A stretch of DNA of 64,000 bases from contig ML014141.1 in NCBI GenBank assembly GCA_003615045.1, forward strand, positions 86,042 to 150,041. The letters are read 5' to 3'. The translations under genes and the position numbers were made by a program. Origin of the DNA: Caulochytrium protostelioides. Taxonomy: Eukaryota > Chytridiomycota > Caulochytriomycetes > Caulochytriales > Caulochytriaceae. Below the pieces are notes generated by a model. That model was not told the origin of the DNA. It was given only the letters and a program-made list of their open reading frames with translations, and did no database searches. Shown here one piece after another: positions 39,186-49,686 of this stretch; position 1 is the stretch's first letter; each line of letters starts with the position of its first letter.

Positions 39186-42100
39186 GGCGCTTCCGGGCGG
39201 TGGATCGATGCCCGTGGCTCCGGCAGGTCTCAGGCAATGGCGCGATCGCGTGCTGCCCGCAATCAACGGATCGCCGCTCACGGCGACAGGGACGCTCGAT
39301 CGCGGCGGGCAGGACCGCTTTATAGGCACTGCTGCTGGCTCGAGCAGGGCTTGAGCACACCCGTCGTCCGACCGTGGGAATGGGCAGGCTGGATCCAGGA
39401 ACCAGGGCCGGGGTCAAGTCGCCACGTTGATTGGTCGTGCGGGTCGCCCCAGGGAATCCCAGCAACGGAAAAAAAAAGGAAAAGAAGAAAGAGAATGGGA
39501 TCCGCACCGAAGGCCCCCGTTCCGAGGCGGCGGCGCGTCGCGGAGATCCAGTCGAAAGCAACGACGCGGCGGCGGGCTCGACGTACGCATGCGCGCGCGC
39601 GCCAGCGCGCTTCCGGCAATACCACGCAACGCCGCGCGAGGCACGACTCAGCAACGCGCGATGGAATATAATGCCCGGCAACGCGCTCTCATGCAACGCC
39701 ATGCAATGGAGTGCGATGGAAGGCTATTGCCGTCGCAGGCGTTCACGCAGCAGAAATGGGTGTTCCTGTGAGGGATCAGGCCCGTCCGCCGCCCGCGCTG
39801 TGTCGTGAATGCACGACCGCCGAGGTCCCCGCGTCCCGACGGCAAACGGCGCGCCGGGTGCAGCGGTGGGCGCGGCGACCGCGTGGAGAGCGACGCGGCC
39901 CTTGGCCCGCGGAGGCAGCGCCCGCTGGCGTGGTTGGCGGCGGCCCAGCCGAGGCGGCCACGCCGCACGGAGGCCCACGGCCCGTGGGGTGGGTGCGCAG
40001 GGAAGGAGCGGCGAGCAGGCGAACAATGGCGCGAGGGCTCCGATCGCGCTGCGGGTCGCGGTCCAGACGGAACGCCGCCGCTGCCGCCGTCGCCGTCGCT
40101 GCCGCCGTCGCCGCCACGCGGCCCCCCCACCGCACAATCAACGTTGAAACTGTCCGCGACGAGTAATGCACGCCGGCACTCCCGCTCGTCGCGGCGGCGC
40201 GAAGGCAACCGCGAATGCCCACGCGAATGCGGATGCCCAGGGAAGGGCACGCGGCGGCTGTTTGTTGTTTTGTTGTGCTGGGGCGGAGCGGAGCGGAGCG
40301 GCGGTTGCTGTGGATACACACGATCGCGACAACGTGGTGGAGGCTGCCCGCTGCCCGCAACCTGCGTGCGTCGCACACACGCCGCCGACACGGAGGGTGA
40401 TAGCGGTGTGGTTGACGTGGCTGCTGACGAGAATAAACGTCACGCCACCACGTGCTGTGCCAACGGCATGCGAAAGCGTGGGGAGACGGGACAATGGACC
40501 GCGATCGCTGTGATGGCGCTGGAGGATGCGGATGGATAGACCTCTCGCGTCGACGCCGTCTCGTTTCGGTGCCCGTGCCCGTTCCGCTCGCGTGGTGGCG
40601 CTTGCTGCAATAACGGTATGAAACACGCGCGCGTGGATGCCCCTGTACCTCGCCGTCGTGCTAAGCTCGCCACCCAGGATGACGTCCGTGATCCGGCACG
40701 ATCGGGAAGCGCTAGACCCACGACGACGATGACGGCGATGACGACGACGCCACGCGACAAGCAGAAAATCACAAGGAGGCCACAGCAATTGATCGAAAAC
40801 GCTGGGCGCTTAAACGCTCAGCGTCTGGACGCTCAGCACCGACGAGGCTCGGGCCAGCGAACCTCGGAGGAGCGGCCTTCAGCTTCACCCCTTCGGCCAC
40901 GTCCCGGCGATCGTGCTCTGGGTCCTTTCCGTAATGGGGGATGTGTTCCGGGTCGACAGGGGCGAACTCCGGAAATGCCGCTGATGGCGATGTTCTGATG
41001 CGAGGTGTTCCAGCCTTTTCCTTTCCTTTACGATCTGTCCGGCTGCGGTAGGCAGCTGAAGGCGAGGGGGGCACCAACAACAACAAACACCAGGGGGTAG
41101 CGGAAATGTCGCTTTGAAGACGGATCAGCGGTGTGGATGGACGCACCGAACCGTGTGAAATCCGGGCCACCGGATTCCGACGGTGAGAACCCACGACGTG
41201 GTGATGGCGACAGCAGCACAACGTGATGATGCGAGGCGAGGCGATGAGAAATGTGATGAGAAAGGCGATGCGGAATTGGGTCTTTGCGCCACGCCGATCA
41301 AGCCAACGAGCTCCTCGCGGCGATGGACGGCAATGCGGAAGCAAGTTACGCACTAACGCAGCCGATCATCTTTTTGCGAAACGTGGTGGTGGTTGCTCGG
41401 GACCCCGCCTCCATCAGCAGAACGGAAGAGGCATGCCGCGGGCAGCAGCAGGTATCGCGAGACGGCGAATACGGGGGGATGGCCGCTGTGCGAGCGTGAG
41501 GTGGAGACGTTAAGGAGGCGAGTCGGTGAATCGTGGGCCATTCATCCATCATGCATGGAGACGCGTCGTCGACCGCTGTCAACGCTTCGCGTCGACCTTT
41601 CCCGTCGACCGCTTCCTCCGGCGTTCCGGGATACTCCGACCTCACCCTCGCATGGGTCGACGAGGGATCGCGTTGTCTCAACCTTGAGCCGTGCGACAGC
41701 GCGAGACCGTCGCCACGCCTGCTCGCAGTGAGACGATGCGGGACGCAGGAACGCCCAGGGGGTTCTGAGGGCTCCACGGGAGGCCGCCTCGCGGCGTGTT
41801 CGTGCACCCGTCGCCATGGGGCCTCTCGCCACGCGTCCGGCTCATGCGCTTGCATGCCCTTCGCCGATGGCCTGTGCCTGTACCTCGTCGCCGCCGTCAC
41901 CCGTCCCGTCCTATCCCGTCGGGCCGCACCGGCGTTTCATGCATCAACCCCGTCTCCGCTGGGGTGGCCGAGAAGCCGAGCCCCGTCCTGACCGCTCATT
42001 CTTCATCATGGCTCGTTGCCCGTCGCTCATCGCTCATCGCTCATCGCTCATCCTGGAACTCCGTTCTTTTTGTTTTTTTGTCATTTTTTACGTGGTTCCT

Positions 42101-43712
42101 GAGCCCTGCTGACGGGGGCTGCAGGACGGCGCGGTAGGACCTGGCAGCGCACGGCATCGGCTTGTCGGCCGGCGTGGGCGCTCGACCACACGCTGAACCA
42201 CCCGTCTCCCCAGGTCATCGGCGGTCCCGGCGTCGCCGCCCGCGAATGACTTCATTGTGACTTGACCTGCCGCTCCGAACGGCGCGCGCGCACGTCGCCG
42301 CCTTCGCGCGCCATCGGCGAGCCCCGCTGCCCAAGGACGCAGCGCGGAGAGGGCCAAGACCGGCCGCGCAGGCATGCAGGCGTGCGGGCAGCGCGGCGCA
42401 GCGCGCAGGGGTGGCGCCTGGACGCCGCCGCGCCCTGGCAGCGCATACCGATGCGTGTCCGAGCGCTCGACGCTCAGGCCTGCCACCGCCGTGCGCACCG
42501 GCGCCCCGCTGCTGCTCTCCTCCCCTGACTCCCCTGACTCAGGCCCAACGAGCGCCCACCGAGGCGCCTTCCGCATGACCTCCTTTCATGGCTTTTCGCC
42601 GCGGCCTCCTCGCTCGCATAGCTGCCCCCTGCTGCTGGGCGCGCCGCAGGCCGTGGACCCGTCGCCCGCAGGGATGCCCGCGAACGGCTCCCGGCGCCCG
42701 GCCATCGCCGCCATCGCTCGGCGCTTTAGTCATGGTCCGACCTTCCGCACCGCGACGCCCGAGAGACCAACACGGTCCCGGGGCCCATGATGCGGCGGCC
42801 GTGTCGCGGCGCGCCAAGGATCGGCCGCACACGGACGCCGCCGCCCGCTCGCTGCCGACGGCCCGCCGGGCGTTGCGCCGCCGACGTCGCCGCAGCGCGG
42901 ACGCCCAGTCATCCGCCGAGTGCCGCCGGAGTCCATCAGGGCTCGAGGACCGGAGGGCCCCAGCGGAGCATGCGCCGCCGCCGCGACAGCACGTCGAGAG
43001 CCGCCGGCCAGGCTGCCCCGCAGTAGAACCAGGGCGTCGTCGGCGCTCTGCACTCTGCGCCGGCGCTCCCGCAGCCGCCTCCGTCGCCGCATCGATTCCC
43101 ATCATGGGTGGGACGCGATGAAGGCCTCGTCGCGGCATCCGCGCGCCGGGTCATGGCCATCGGCAAGTCGATGGCCATCGGCCGAGCAAGCCGACGGCCG
43201 GCACCCCGCGTTCCGCCTGCCCGGAGTAGCCGGCTTCGGCTTCCGTTTCCCCGACTTGCCACTTCCGGCTATCTGGTTTCGGCGCTCCGTCCTGTCGTCT
43301 TTTCGCTGCTCCACACTCTCAAATCGAAGGCCACACCAAGGCCCGCCGGCGCGGGCATCCAGGAACGTCATTTGGAACGGCGCCAAGGCCGCCATGGCCC
43401 ATGTGCCCATGGGCATTGTGCATTTCCAAAGGAAGGGAGGGGAGAGACGACTCACCCGAGTCGAGTGGTCACGGGGCCCCAAGCCGAAGATAAAAAAGAA
43501 AAGAAAACGATAATGGCCAATCAAGTATGAGATATTCAGGCACGCCGATGCGTGAGAGAGAAAAGGAGCGGAGAGCAGAGAGGGCCACTGCAGGGGCCGA
43601 TACGTGATAACGGTGCTCTAGCCGTCATCTCCGGTACGTCGAAAGAGGCGGCCACGTGAGACAAGTTCGTCACGATATCGGGGTCGTCGGGACTTCGAGG
43701 ACCCCGCGCCCC
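39186..43712. other. Largest gene-free interval
   Basis: About 4.5 kb between two minus-strand genes. It holds the promoter of the CBM21 gene at its left end, one ACTTGACCTG copy at 42260-42269, a short inverted/repeated ACGCTCAGC stretch near 40810-40840, and a GCTCATC repeat near 42030. Several long frames overlap on both strands but none shows a domain, a consistent codon bias or splice signals I can defend. No gene called. Confidence 0.45.
39318..39324 (-). promoter_or_regulatory. TATA box candidate for the CBM21 gene
   Basis: TATAAAG on the minus strand, 133 bp upstream of ATG 39185. Confidence 0.45.
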
Positions 43713-45431
43713 TCAGCGTCCGGCCGCGGCGTAGCGCGGCGGCACGATCAGGATGGTCGAAGGCAGCATGCCGCGGATGCCCGGCCGGTTCACGACGGAC
43801 GCCTGCGCCCAGCCGTCGCTAAAAACATGGTGGATATGCACAAGGTCACCGACCTCCAAATCGATCTCGTCGGGGCTCTCGCCGCAGAACGCATGGCCCA
43901 CGAGGTAGCGCTGCTCCTTCTCGAGCCGCGGATACGCCGCCAACGATGAGGATGGCGCCGCGGACAGCAGCGGCGCATCGACCTCGACGGCGACGTGCGT
44001 CGTCGCCGGCTGCCGCCCGTCGCCGGACGCCCGCACCGCCGCCTGGACCTGGGCCTGCACGTGCGCCAGGTTCGGCACGAGCGCCTGCCACGCCGCGGCC
44101 GACGGCGCCTGCGCCGCCATCAGCTGTGTCGTTGCGACCGGATGCGCGCCGGCGGCGTTCGTGAGCACGTGGTAGGACGTCTGCGGCTGGTGCTGCTGCG
44201 GCATCGGTTGCCCCTGCGGGTCCACCTGCTGCTGCCGTTGCCGCTCGCGCTCGCGGTACCGCTCGCGCGCGGCCTCGAGGTCGAGTGGCAGGTGCCGCGA
44301 CGCGGCCATCAGGGCCGACGCCGGCAGCGGCGTCGGCGTGCGCTTCGCGCCGGCGCGGCGCGGCCCCCGCCGGCGGCGGCGCACAACGACCATCACGACG
44401 CCCACCGCGAGCACGAGGGCGGCGCCGAGGCCACCCGCGACGGCCGCGATCTGCGTCAGCGCGCGGCCGCTCGTCTCGGCGGCCGCGGCGTCGGTGGCCG
44501 CGGCGTTCGCGGCCATGGCGGCCGTCGCCCCCGGCTCCGCTGCGGGCGACGCTGCGGCTGCCCGCGTGTCCTCGCCGGCCCCGGTCTCGGCAGCGTCGGC
44601 GGAGCCGGAAGCGTCGAAAGCGTCGGCGGAGTTGGAAGCTTCGGCAGCATCGACGGCGGCGTCCGAGGACGAAGCGGCCGCCTCGGGCGACGGCTCGGCC
44701 GCTTCTGCCACGGCAGGGGCCGGGGGCGGCGCCGCCGTGTCCGCGCCGACGGCGGCATCGGCAGCGTGCGTCGTCGTGTCCGCTGCGCCGGAACCCGTGA
44801 CGCCCGATGGTGTCCCGCCCGCCGCTTCGGCCGAAGCCTCGGCAACGACAGCGACGGCGGCGTCGGCGGCCGCGCTGGTGTCCGCCTCGGGAGCGGGGTC
44901 CGCGGCGTCGTTCGGGCCGACGGCGTCCAGGACGCGCACGTACCACCACTGGTCGGCGGCGCGGTGCGTGACGGCGTACCCGTCAATGACGGCGCCGTCG
45001 GCGTTCTGCGCCACGAACACCGTCCCCGAGAGCACGTCCAGGCGGACCGTGGCCGCGGCGGCCATCGCCTCGACCGACGCGACGGACTGCAGCGCGCAGT
45101 CGGGCGTCAGGGCGGAGACGGTGATGGGGCCCGCGGCCGCGTTCCACACCCCGAGCGCCACCTGGATGGTGGTTTGGGCGGCCGTCGGGTCCGACCCGGG
45201 CACGACGGAGCATCCGAAGCGGGTGACGGTGAGCGGCGAGACGCGCGCGGCCCGGATCGACGTGGGCATGCGCCACAGCACGAGGAGCAGCGACACCAGC
45301 AGATGATGCCAGCGATGTGGCGCCGCGACGCCATGTCGGCGCGGGCGCTGGGGCCCGCGCTGGGGCTGATGAGGTGGCGCCGCCATGGCCACGGTGCGGC
45401 TGTATGATGGGGCTGAAGCCATCGCGTTCAT
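43713..45431 (-). CDS. Membrane protein with extracellular Ala-rich stalk and C-terminal SH3 domain
   Basis: 572 residues from ATG 45431 (MNAMASAPSY; another ATG is three codons on). The frame extends to a TTG at 45482. A hydrophobic segment at about 42-58 (HLLVSLLLVLW) is a signal peptide or anchor. A small beta-rich ectodomain follows (TVTRFGCSVVPG to WWYVRVLDAVG) with two Cys, then a long Ala/Asp/Glu/Ser stalk of about 140 residues. A second helix at about 326-352 (IAAVAGGLGAALVLAVGVVMVVV) is followed by an Arg-rich stop-transfer sequence. The cytosolic part is Gln/Ala-rich and ends with an SH3 domain at about 504-567: HAFCGESPDEIDLEVGDLVHI, then SDGWAQA and GMLPSTIL. The layout recalls fungal Sho1/Fus1-type sensors, here with one helix and a stalk. 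Pro-rich MAPK or polarity partners are expected. Confidence 0.8.
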   Translation of the reverse strand: MNAMASAPSYSRTVAMAAPPHQPQRGPQRPRRHGVAAPHRWHHLLVSLLLVLWRMPTSIRAARVSPLTVTRFGCSVVPGSDPTAAQTTIQVALGVWNAAAGPITVSALTPDCALQSVASVEAMAAAATVRLDVLSGTVFVAQNADGAVIDGYAVTHRAADQWWYVRVLDAVGPNDAADPAPEADTSAAADAAVAVVAEASAEAAGGTPSGVTGSGAADTTTHAADAAVGADTAAPPPAPAVAEAAEPSPEAAASSSDAAVDAAEASNSADAFDASGSADAAETGAGEDTRAAAASPAAEPGATAAMAANAAATDAAAAETSGRALTQIAAVAGGLGAALVLAVGVVMVVVRRRRRGPRRAGAKRTPTPLPASALMAASRHLPLDLEAARERYRERERQRQQQVDPQGQPMPQQHQPQTSYHVLTNAAGAHPVATTQLMAAQAPSAAAWQALVPNLAHVQAQVQAAVRASGDGRQPATTHVAVEVDAPLLSAAPSSSLAAYPRLEKEQRYLVGHAFCGESPDEIDLEVGDLVHIHHVFSDGWAQASVVNRPGIRGMLPSTILIVPPRYAAAGR

Positions 45432-45504
45432 GAGGTTCGGATCGGCAGAAGTCCAGTGAAGGAAGACAAAGAAAAGAGACAAAAGAAAATAGACGAACCC
45501 GACC

Positions 45505-45570
45505 GGTCAAGTCAAATTCGTGAGGAAGAGGGGGAATCGGGGCAGGGAATCAGCGCGACGGGTCAAGTCA
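45505..45570 (-). promoter_or_regulatory. Paired TGACTTGACC sites upstream of the SH3 gene
   Basis: GGTCAAGTCA at 45505-45514 and 45561-45570 (TGACTTGACC on the gene's strand), 74 and 130 bp upstream of ATG 45431. The same core forms the tandem repeat at 30651-30690. A transcription-factor site is likely but not shown. Confidence 0.4.
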
Positions 45571-46233
45571 CTCCAACGGCTAGTCTAATCAATCATGTCC
45601 AAGACGGCATTGGCAACCAGAATCACCAATGATCAGCCATCCGGCCGATCCATCGCTGGGGCGTGGCACGCGCGGATGCGCCGATCCATGCCGCATGCAT
45701 CTCCCATCCGCCGGAAGCGAAGGAAGCCGCCGTCGGCCAGCGTCGTCACACCCTATTTATCATGTCGCACGGCGCCTGCGCGCCCGCCAACGGCGACCCC
45801 CACGGTTCCGGGTCGCGCGACCGCCCGGACGGCCTCGGACGACCACGCGCGCGCCGATCGGACCCATGCCCGCCCGCTCAGCGGAGATACCCGCCGGCAC
45901 GCGCGGGATCGGCCTACGCTCCGCTGATGTGACGCGGCCGCCGGCCCGCTCGTGGTCCGGGTGTCCTGGGGTGTCCGGCGCTCCCTCGCGCACGCGCGTC
46001 CGCACGCGCCCGTGGCCTGTGTACGCGGTGCGGAGCCCAAGGGCCGCCGCCGCCGCCGCCGCGAGACGAGACCGTGCCGTCCGCTGAACGTGGCGCTCCG
46101 CCCGCCGGCGTCCCTGTGATGCGCATCGGACGCCGCGGCCGCGGCCGAGACCGACCGGCCTGGGCGCCGATCGAACTTAGCGCGTTTTTGGGACTCCGAC
46201 CCGGTCGGCGCCCACGGTCCGCCATTGGGCGTT

Positions 46234-46247
46234 GCGGTGGCGGTGGC

Positions 46248-46286
<39 letters not shown>

Positions 46287-46288
46287 AC
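46234..46288. repeat. GGT/GGC trinucleotide repeat
   Basis: A GCGGTG-type run that becomes about thirteen uninterrupted GGC units; intergenic. Confidence 0.85.
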
Positions 46289-47644
46289 CTTCGCCAAGCC
46301 GACAGCGCCTGGCGGACCCGCTGGACGGCGACACGATCCCATGCGATCGAAGGACCGCTCGCGGACGGCGCCAGACGGGTCTCGGCCCCAGCGTGATGAT
46401 GGTGGCGACGATGCCGCGGCCCCCGTCGGATTCAATGCCGTGGATGCATGGACGATCCTGAGACGGCCCGCGGATGGCCCGCGCCGGTATGGCCGGTGCC
46501 CGCTCGCATGTACGACCCGTGTGCCCCTCATGACGGACGGGCACCTGGCCTCGCATCAGCGGCGGCGGGCTCCACTGGGCCGGCCTGCGCCAACCCCGCT
46601 CGGCGGGATGCTCCGACCATTACGACCACGAAGGGATGCTCCCGGTACGGCGGGGCGCTCAGCTCCCGGCCCTCCCTCGACGCCACAGCAAAGACGTCGA
46701 GCGTCTTCTGGCATCTCATGATCGATGTAGAGATCGATGTCGGTGACCCGCGGGTATGTGGCATCTGCGTCCAGCTCCAGACCGCGTCCCGTCCGTTTAT
46801 GCGAGTGCATCCTTATCGAAGCCCGCCGTCGACGAGGGCCACCGATCCCATCCCCTCGGGCGCCATCGTGGAAGCTGTGACGTGTTCGCAATGTGGCCGA
46901 GGGAAAAAAAGACCACAAAGGATTGACGACGCTGACGTCCCTGCTTGATGACGATGAGCACGCGCGGCGGCCAGCGCCTCGTTGCCTCCTTGGTCGTGTC
47001 CATCCGTGGATCTGACCTCACCGCTACGTCGTGGGGTGGCGGATCTTCCACGGGTGGTTCCTTCGTTCCTCGCGGCCGGACCCGTCGTCGGCTTCTACCA
47101 TCGGCTTCTACCATCGGCTCATGCGGTTGGCTCATGCGATCGGCTCATGCGATCGGATCCGACTGCCGGCTCATCCATGGTGGCGCACCACCACCCATGG
47201 CGCATCGCTCATGGGCACGGCGGCGCGTGACGCGGCGCAGGTATGGCGCCGACGACGATGCCAGCCGCGGGACGCGTCACGGCAGCCGCACGGTCATGCA
47301 CGACGACATCACGCGAGCGCGGTCTGACCCATACCCCGGAGGTGCCATCCCTCGGACCGTGGGCTCCCTGACAAGCGGACGGGCGACGGAGCCGCCAGCA
47401 CGCAGTGGGACCCCCGCCTCGTCCGGGGGCTCCGGTGCCTGCCGCAGCGGGGCGCCCTCGGGAAGACGCTTGGCTGGCCGTGCCGCGGGATCGGATGATC
47501 TGACGGGGGTGTGGCGGAGAGGTGCCGCGTCCGCGCTTGTCTTGCCTTGTCGCGGTGCGGCCTGGCCCGTCGCGTGCTTGGGCGCGTCCGCTCTCGCCGG
47601 CTCCACGCGGAGGGAGCATCGCCGATGCCAGATCGCGCGTCACG

Positions 47645-47652
47645 TATAAATA
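47645..47652 (+). promoter_or_regulatory. TATA box candidate for the M28 peptidase gene
   Basis: TATAAATA 304 bp upstream of the ATG at 47956. Confidence 0.45.
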
Positions 47653-47955
47653 CCGAGGCCTCGCGTCGTCCTCGTCGTCGTCGGACCCTGCATGGCCGAC
47701 GCGGTCTAATGGACAGAGGGCGGCATGGCTGGGTTCGAGTGACGCGTGCCTGGGCCGTTGATGGCTTCTGATTTGTCTCTGATCATTCATCACGTCTAAC
47801 GCATCGGCATCGCGCGTTCGTCCCCTGACCGCATCCGATCGACGTGAATACCCCCCCTTTCACGGCACGCATACCCTGCGCTGACGGATCGCTTCGTCGC
47901 CACCTTGACGCTTTCTTTTTTTCTTCCTTTTCCTTGGCCTCGCGGAGACATCATC

Positions 47956-49686
47956 ATGCCGACGCACGAGCAGGAGGAGGCCTCGGTGCCGCTCCTCGCA
48001 CCGGGTAAGATCGCCACCACGATGGCACCGACGCGCGTCTCGCCGGCGTGGATGCTGTTCGCGGTCCCCTTTCAACATCTCCATCGACTCACGACCTTTC
48101 TGACCTTGTTCTGATCTCCCCTCCTGTCCTGCGGCTTTACGTTGTATCTAGCCGGTTACACGCGCCCCGCGGCGCGCAAGACCCTGACGAAGCGTCGCCT
48201 CGCCGCACTGGCCTTGTCGGCGCTGATCACGGGCCTCGTGGCGACGGTCGCGTATACCCTCATCTTCCGCGGCGGCCACAAGCACCCGAAGCACCCGTCG
48301 CTCAGCAAGGCCGTCAGCCGCGACCGTCTCTGGTCGTACCTGGTCGACCTCCAGGACATCGCCGACTCGAACCCCAAGTATGGCGGGTCGCGCTCGATTG
48401 TCAACGGCGCTAACGCCACTGCCGAGTGGGTCTACGGCATGCTCAAGAACCACACCGACTACGACGTCGCGTACCAGCCCTTCAACATCTCGATGTTCCG
48501 CGACGTCGAAAAGCCGCACCTCGCGTCGGCCAAGCGCACCTACATCCCCGAGGAGAACTTCCTGACCATCTACAACTCGGGCTCGGGCCATCTCGAGCAG
48601 GTCCACGCGCGCGTGATCCCGGGCGGCTGTGCCGCCGAGGACTTTGACCAGTTCCAGAAGGGCGAGATCGCGCTGCTCTCGCGCGAGGGGCCGTGCACCT
48701 ACCGCGACATCATCACGCAGGCCATCAAGCAGGGCGCCGGCGCCGTCGTGCTGTACACCACGCTGCAGAACGCCGGTCCGCCGGGCGGCCGCTGCGTCGA
48801 CTGCGCGAGCGTGCCCGTCATTGCGATCGACCACGGCACCGCGATCGACCTGCTCGAGCAGATCGCGAGCAGCAAGGACGGCATCACCCTCACGATCCGC
48901 ACGAACACGACCCAGGACACCGTCACCTCGCTCAACGTCGTGGCGACGACGCGCCACGGCAGTGACGACCATGTGATCGTCGGCGGCGCCCACCTCGACT
49001 CGGTGCCCAACGGCCCCGGCATCAACGACGACGCGAGCGGCTCCGCCACGACCCTCGAGCTGGCCATCCAGTTCCACAAGCTCGGCCTTGACAAGAAGCT
49101 CAAGAACAAGGTCCGCTGGGCGTGGTGGTCCGGCGAGGAGCTCGGCCTGCTCGGCTCCCACCACTACGTCGAGGACCTGTACGCGAACGACCCCGAGGCC
49201 CTCAAGAAGATCAAGATCTCGCTGGACTGGGACATGATCGGCTCGCCTAACTACATCCGCGGCATCTACAACGGCCACGAGGCCCAGAACCCGGACCTCC
49301 GCGGGCCCAGCGGCCGCATCCAGGATCTGCTCGCCGAGTGGTTCCACAGTCACGACCTCGCCACCACGTGGGTGGAGTTCGACGGCCGCTCCGACTACGG
49401 GCCCTTCCTTAACCGCGGCATCCCGTGCGGCGGCGTGTTCACCGGCGCCGAGGTCATCAAGACCGAGGAGCAGCGCGACGTCTTTGGCGGCATGGCCAAC
49501 GTCGCCTTCGACCCGTGCTACCACCAGCACTGCGACTCGCTCGGCAACGTCTGGGGCCCCGGCCTCGACGTGCTCGAGCAGAACGCCCGCGCACTCGCTT
49601 ACGTGATGCAGAAGTTCGCCTACGAGGAGGACCTCGATGCCTGGCTGAAGGGCGATGTGCCCCTCGTCGCGGCGCCGATCGTTTAA
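47956..49686 (+). CDS. M28 family aminopeptidase with PA domain, type II membrane protein, two exons
   Basis: Exon 1 is 47956-48004, the intron 48005-48151 (147 nt, GTAAGA...ATCTAG), exon 2 48152-49686; 527 residues. Exon 1 encodes MPTHEQEEASVPLLAP, a cytosolic tail with an acidic/dileucine-like EEASVPLL that may direct vacuolar sorting. A membrane helix follows at about 30-50 (RLAALALSALITGLVATVAYTL). The PA domain occupies about 135-260 (CTYRDIITQAIKQGAGAVVLY). Zinc ligands of the M28 fold are visible: His297 (AHLDSVP), Asp309 (NDDASGS), Glu345/Glu346 (SGEELGLLGS), Asp377 (DWDMIGSPNY) and His474 (CYHQHCD). The family includes yeast aminopeptidase Y (Ape3) and other leucine-type aminopeptidases. 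The start is fixed by the short first exon: without it the membrane helix would have no cytosolic tail. Confidence 0.92.

Larger units (their letters stand above)
45432..47955. other. Divergent intergenic region, SH3 gene to M28 peptidase gene
   Basis: About 2.5 kb. It has two GGTCAAGTCA sites close to the SH3 gene, a GGT/GGC repeat at 46234-46288, duplicated GGCTTCTACCATC and GGCTCATGCGATC blocks at about 47093-47155, and a TATA element at 47645-47652. Frames on both strands are Arg/Pro/Ala-rich chance frames. No gene called. Confidence 0.5.

Noticed and set aside
39186-39329. Extension of the CBM21 protein frame to GTG 39329
   Set aside because: Non-ATG, and it would run across the TATA element at 39318-39324.
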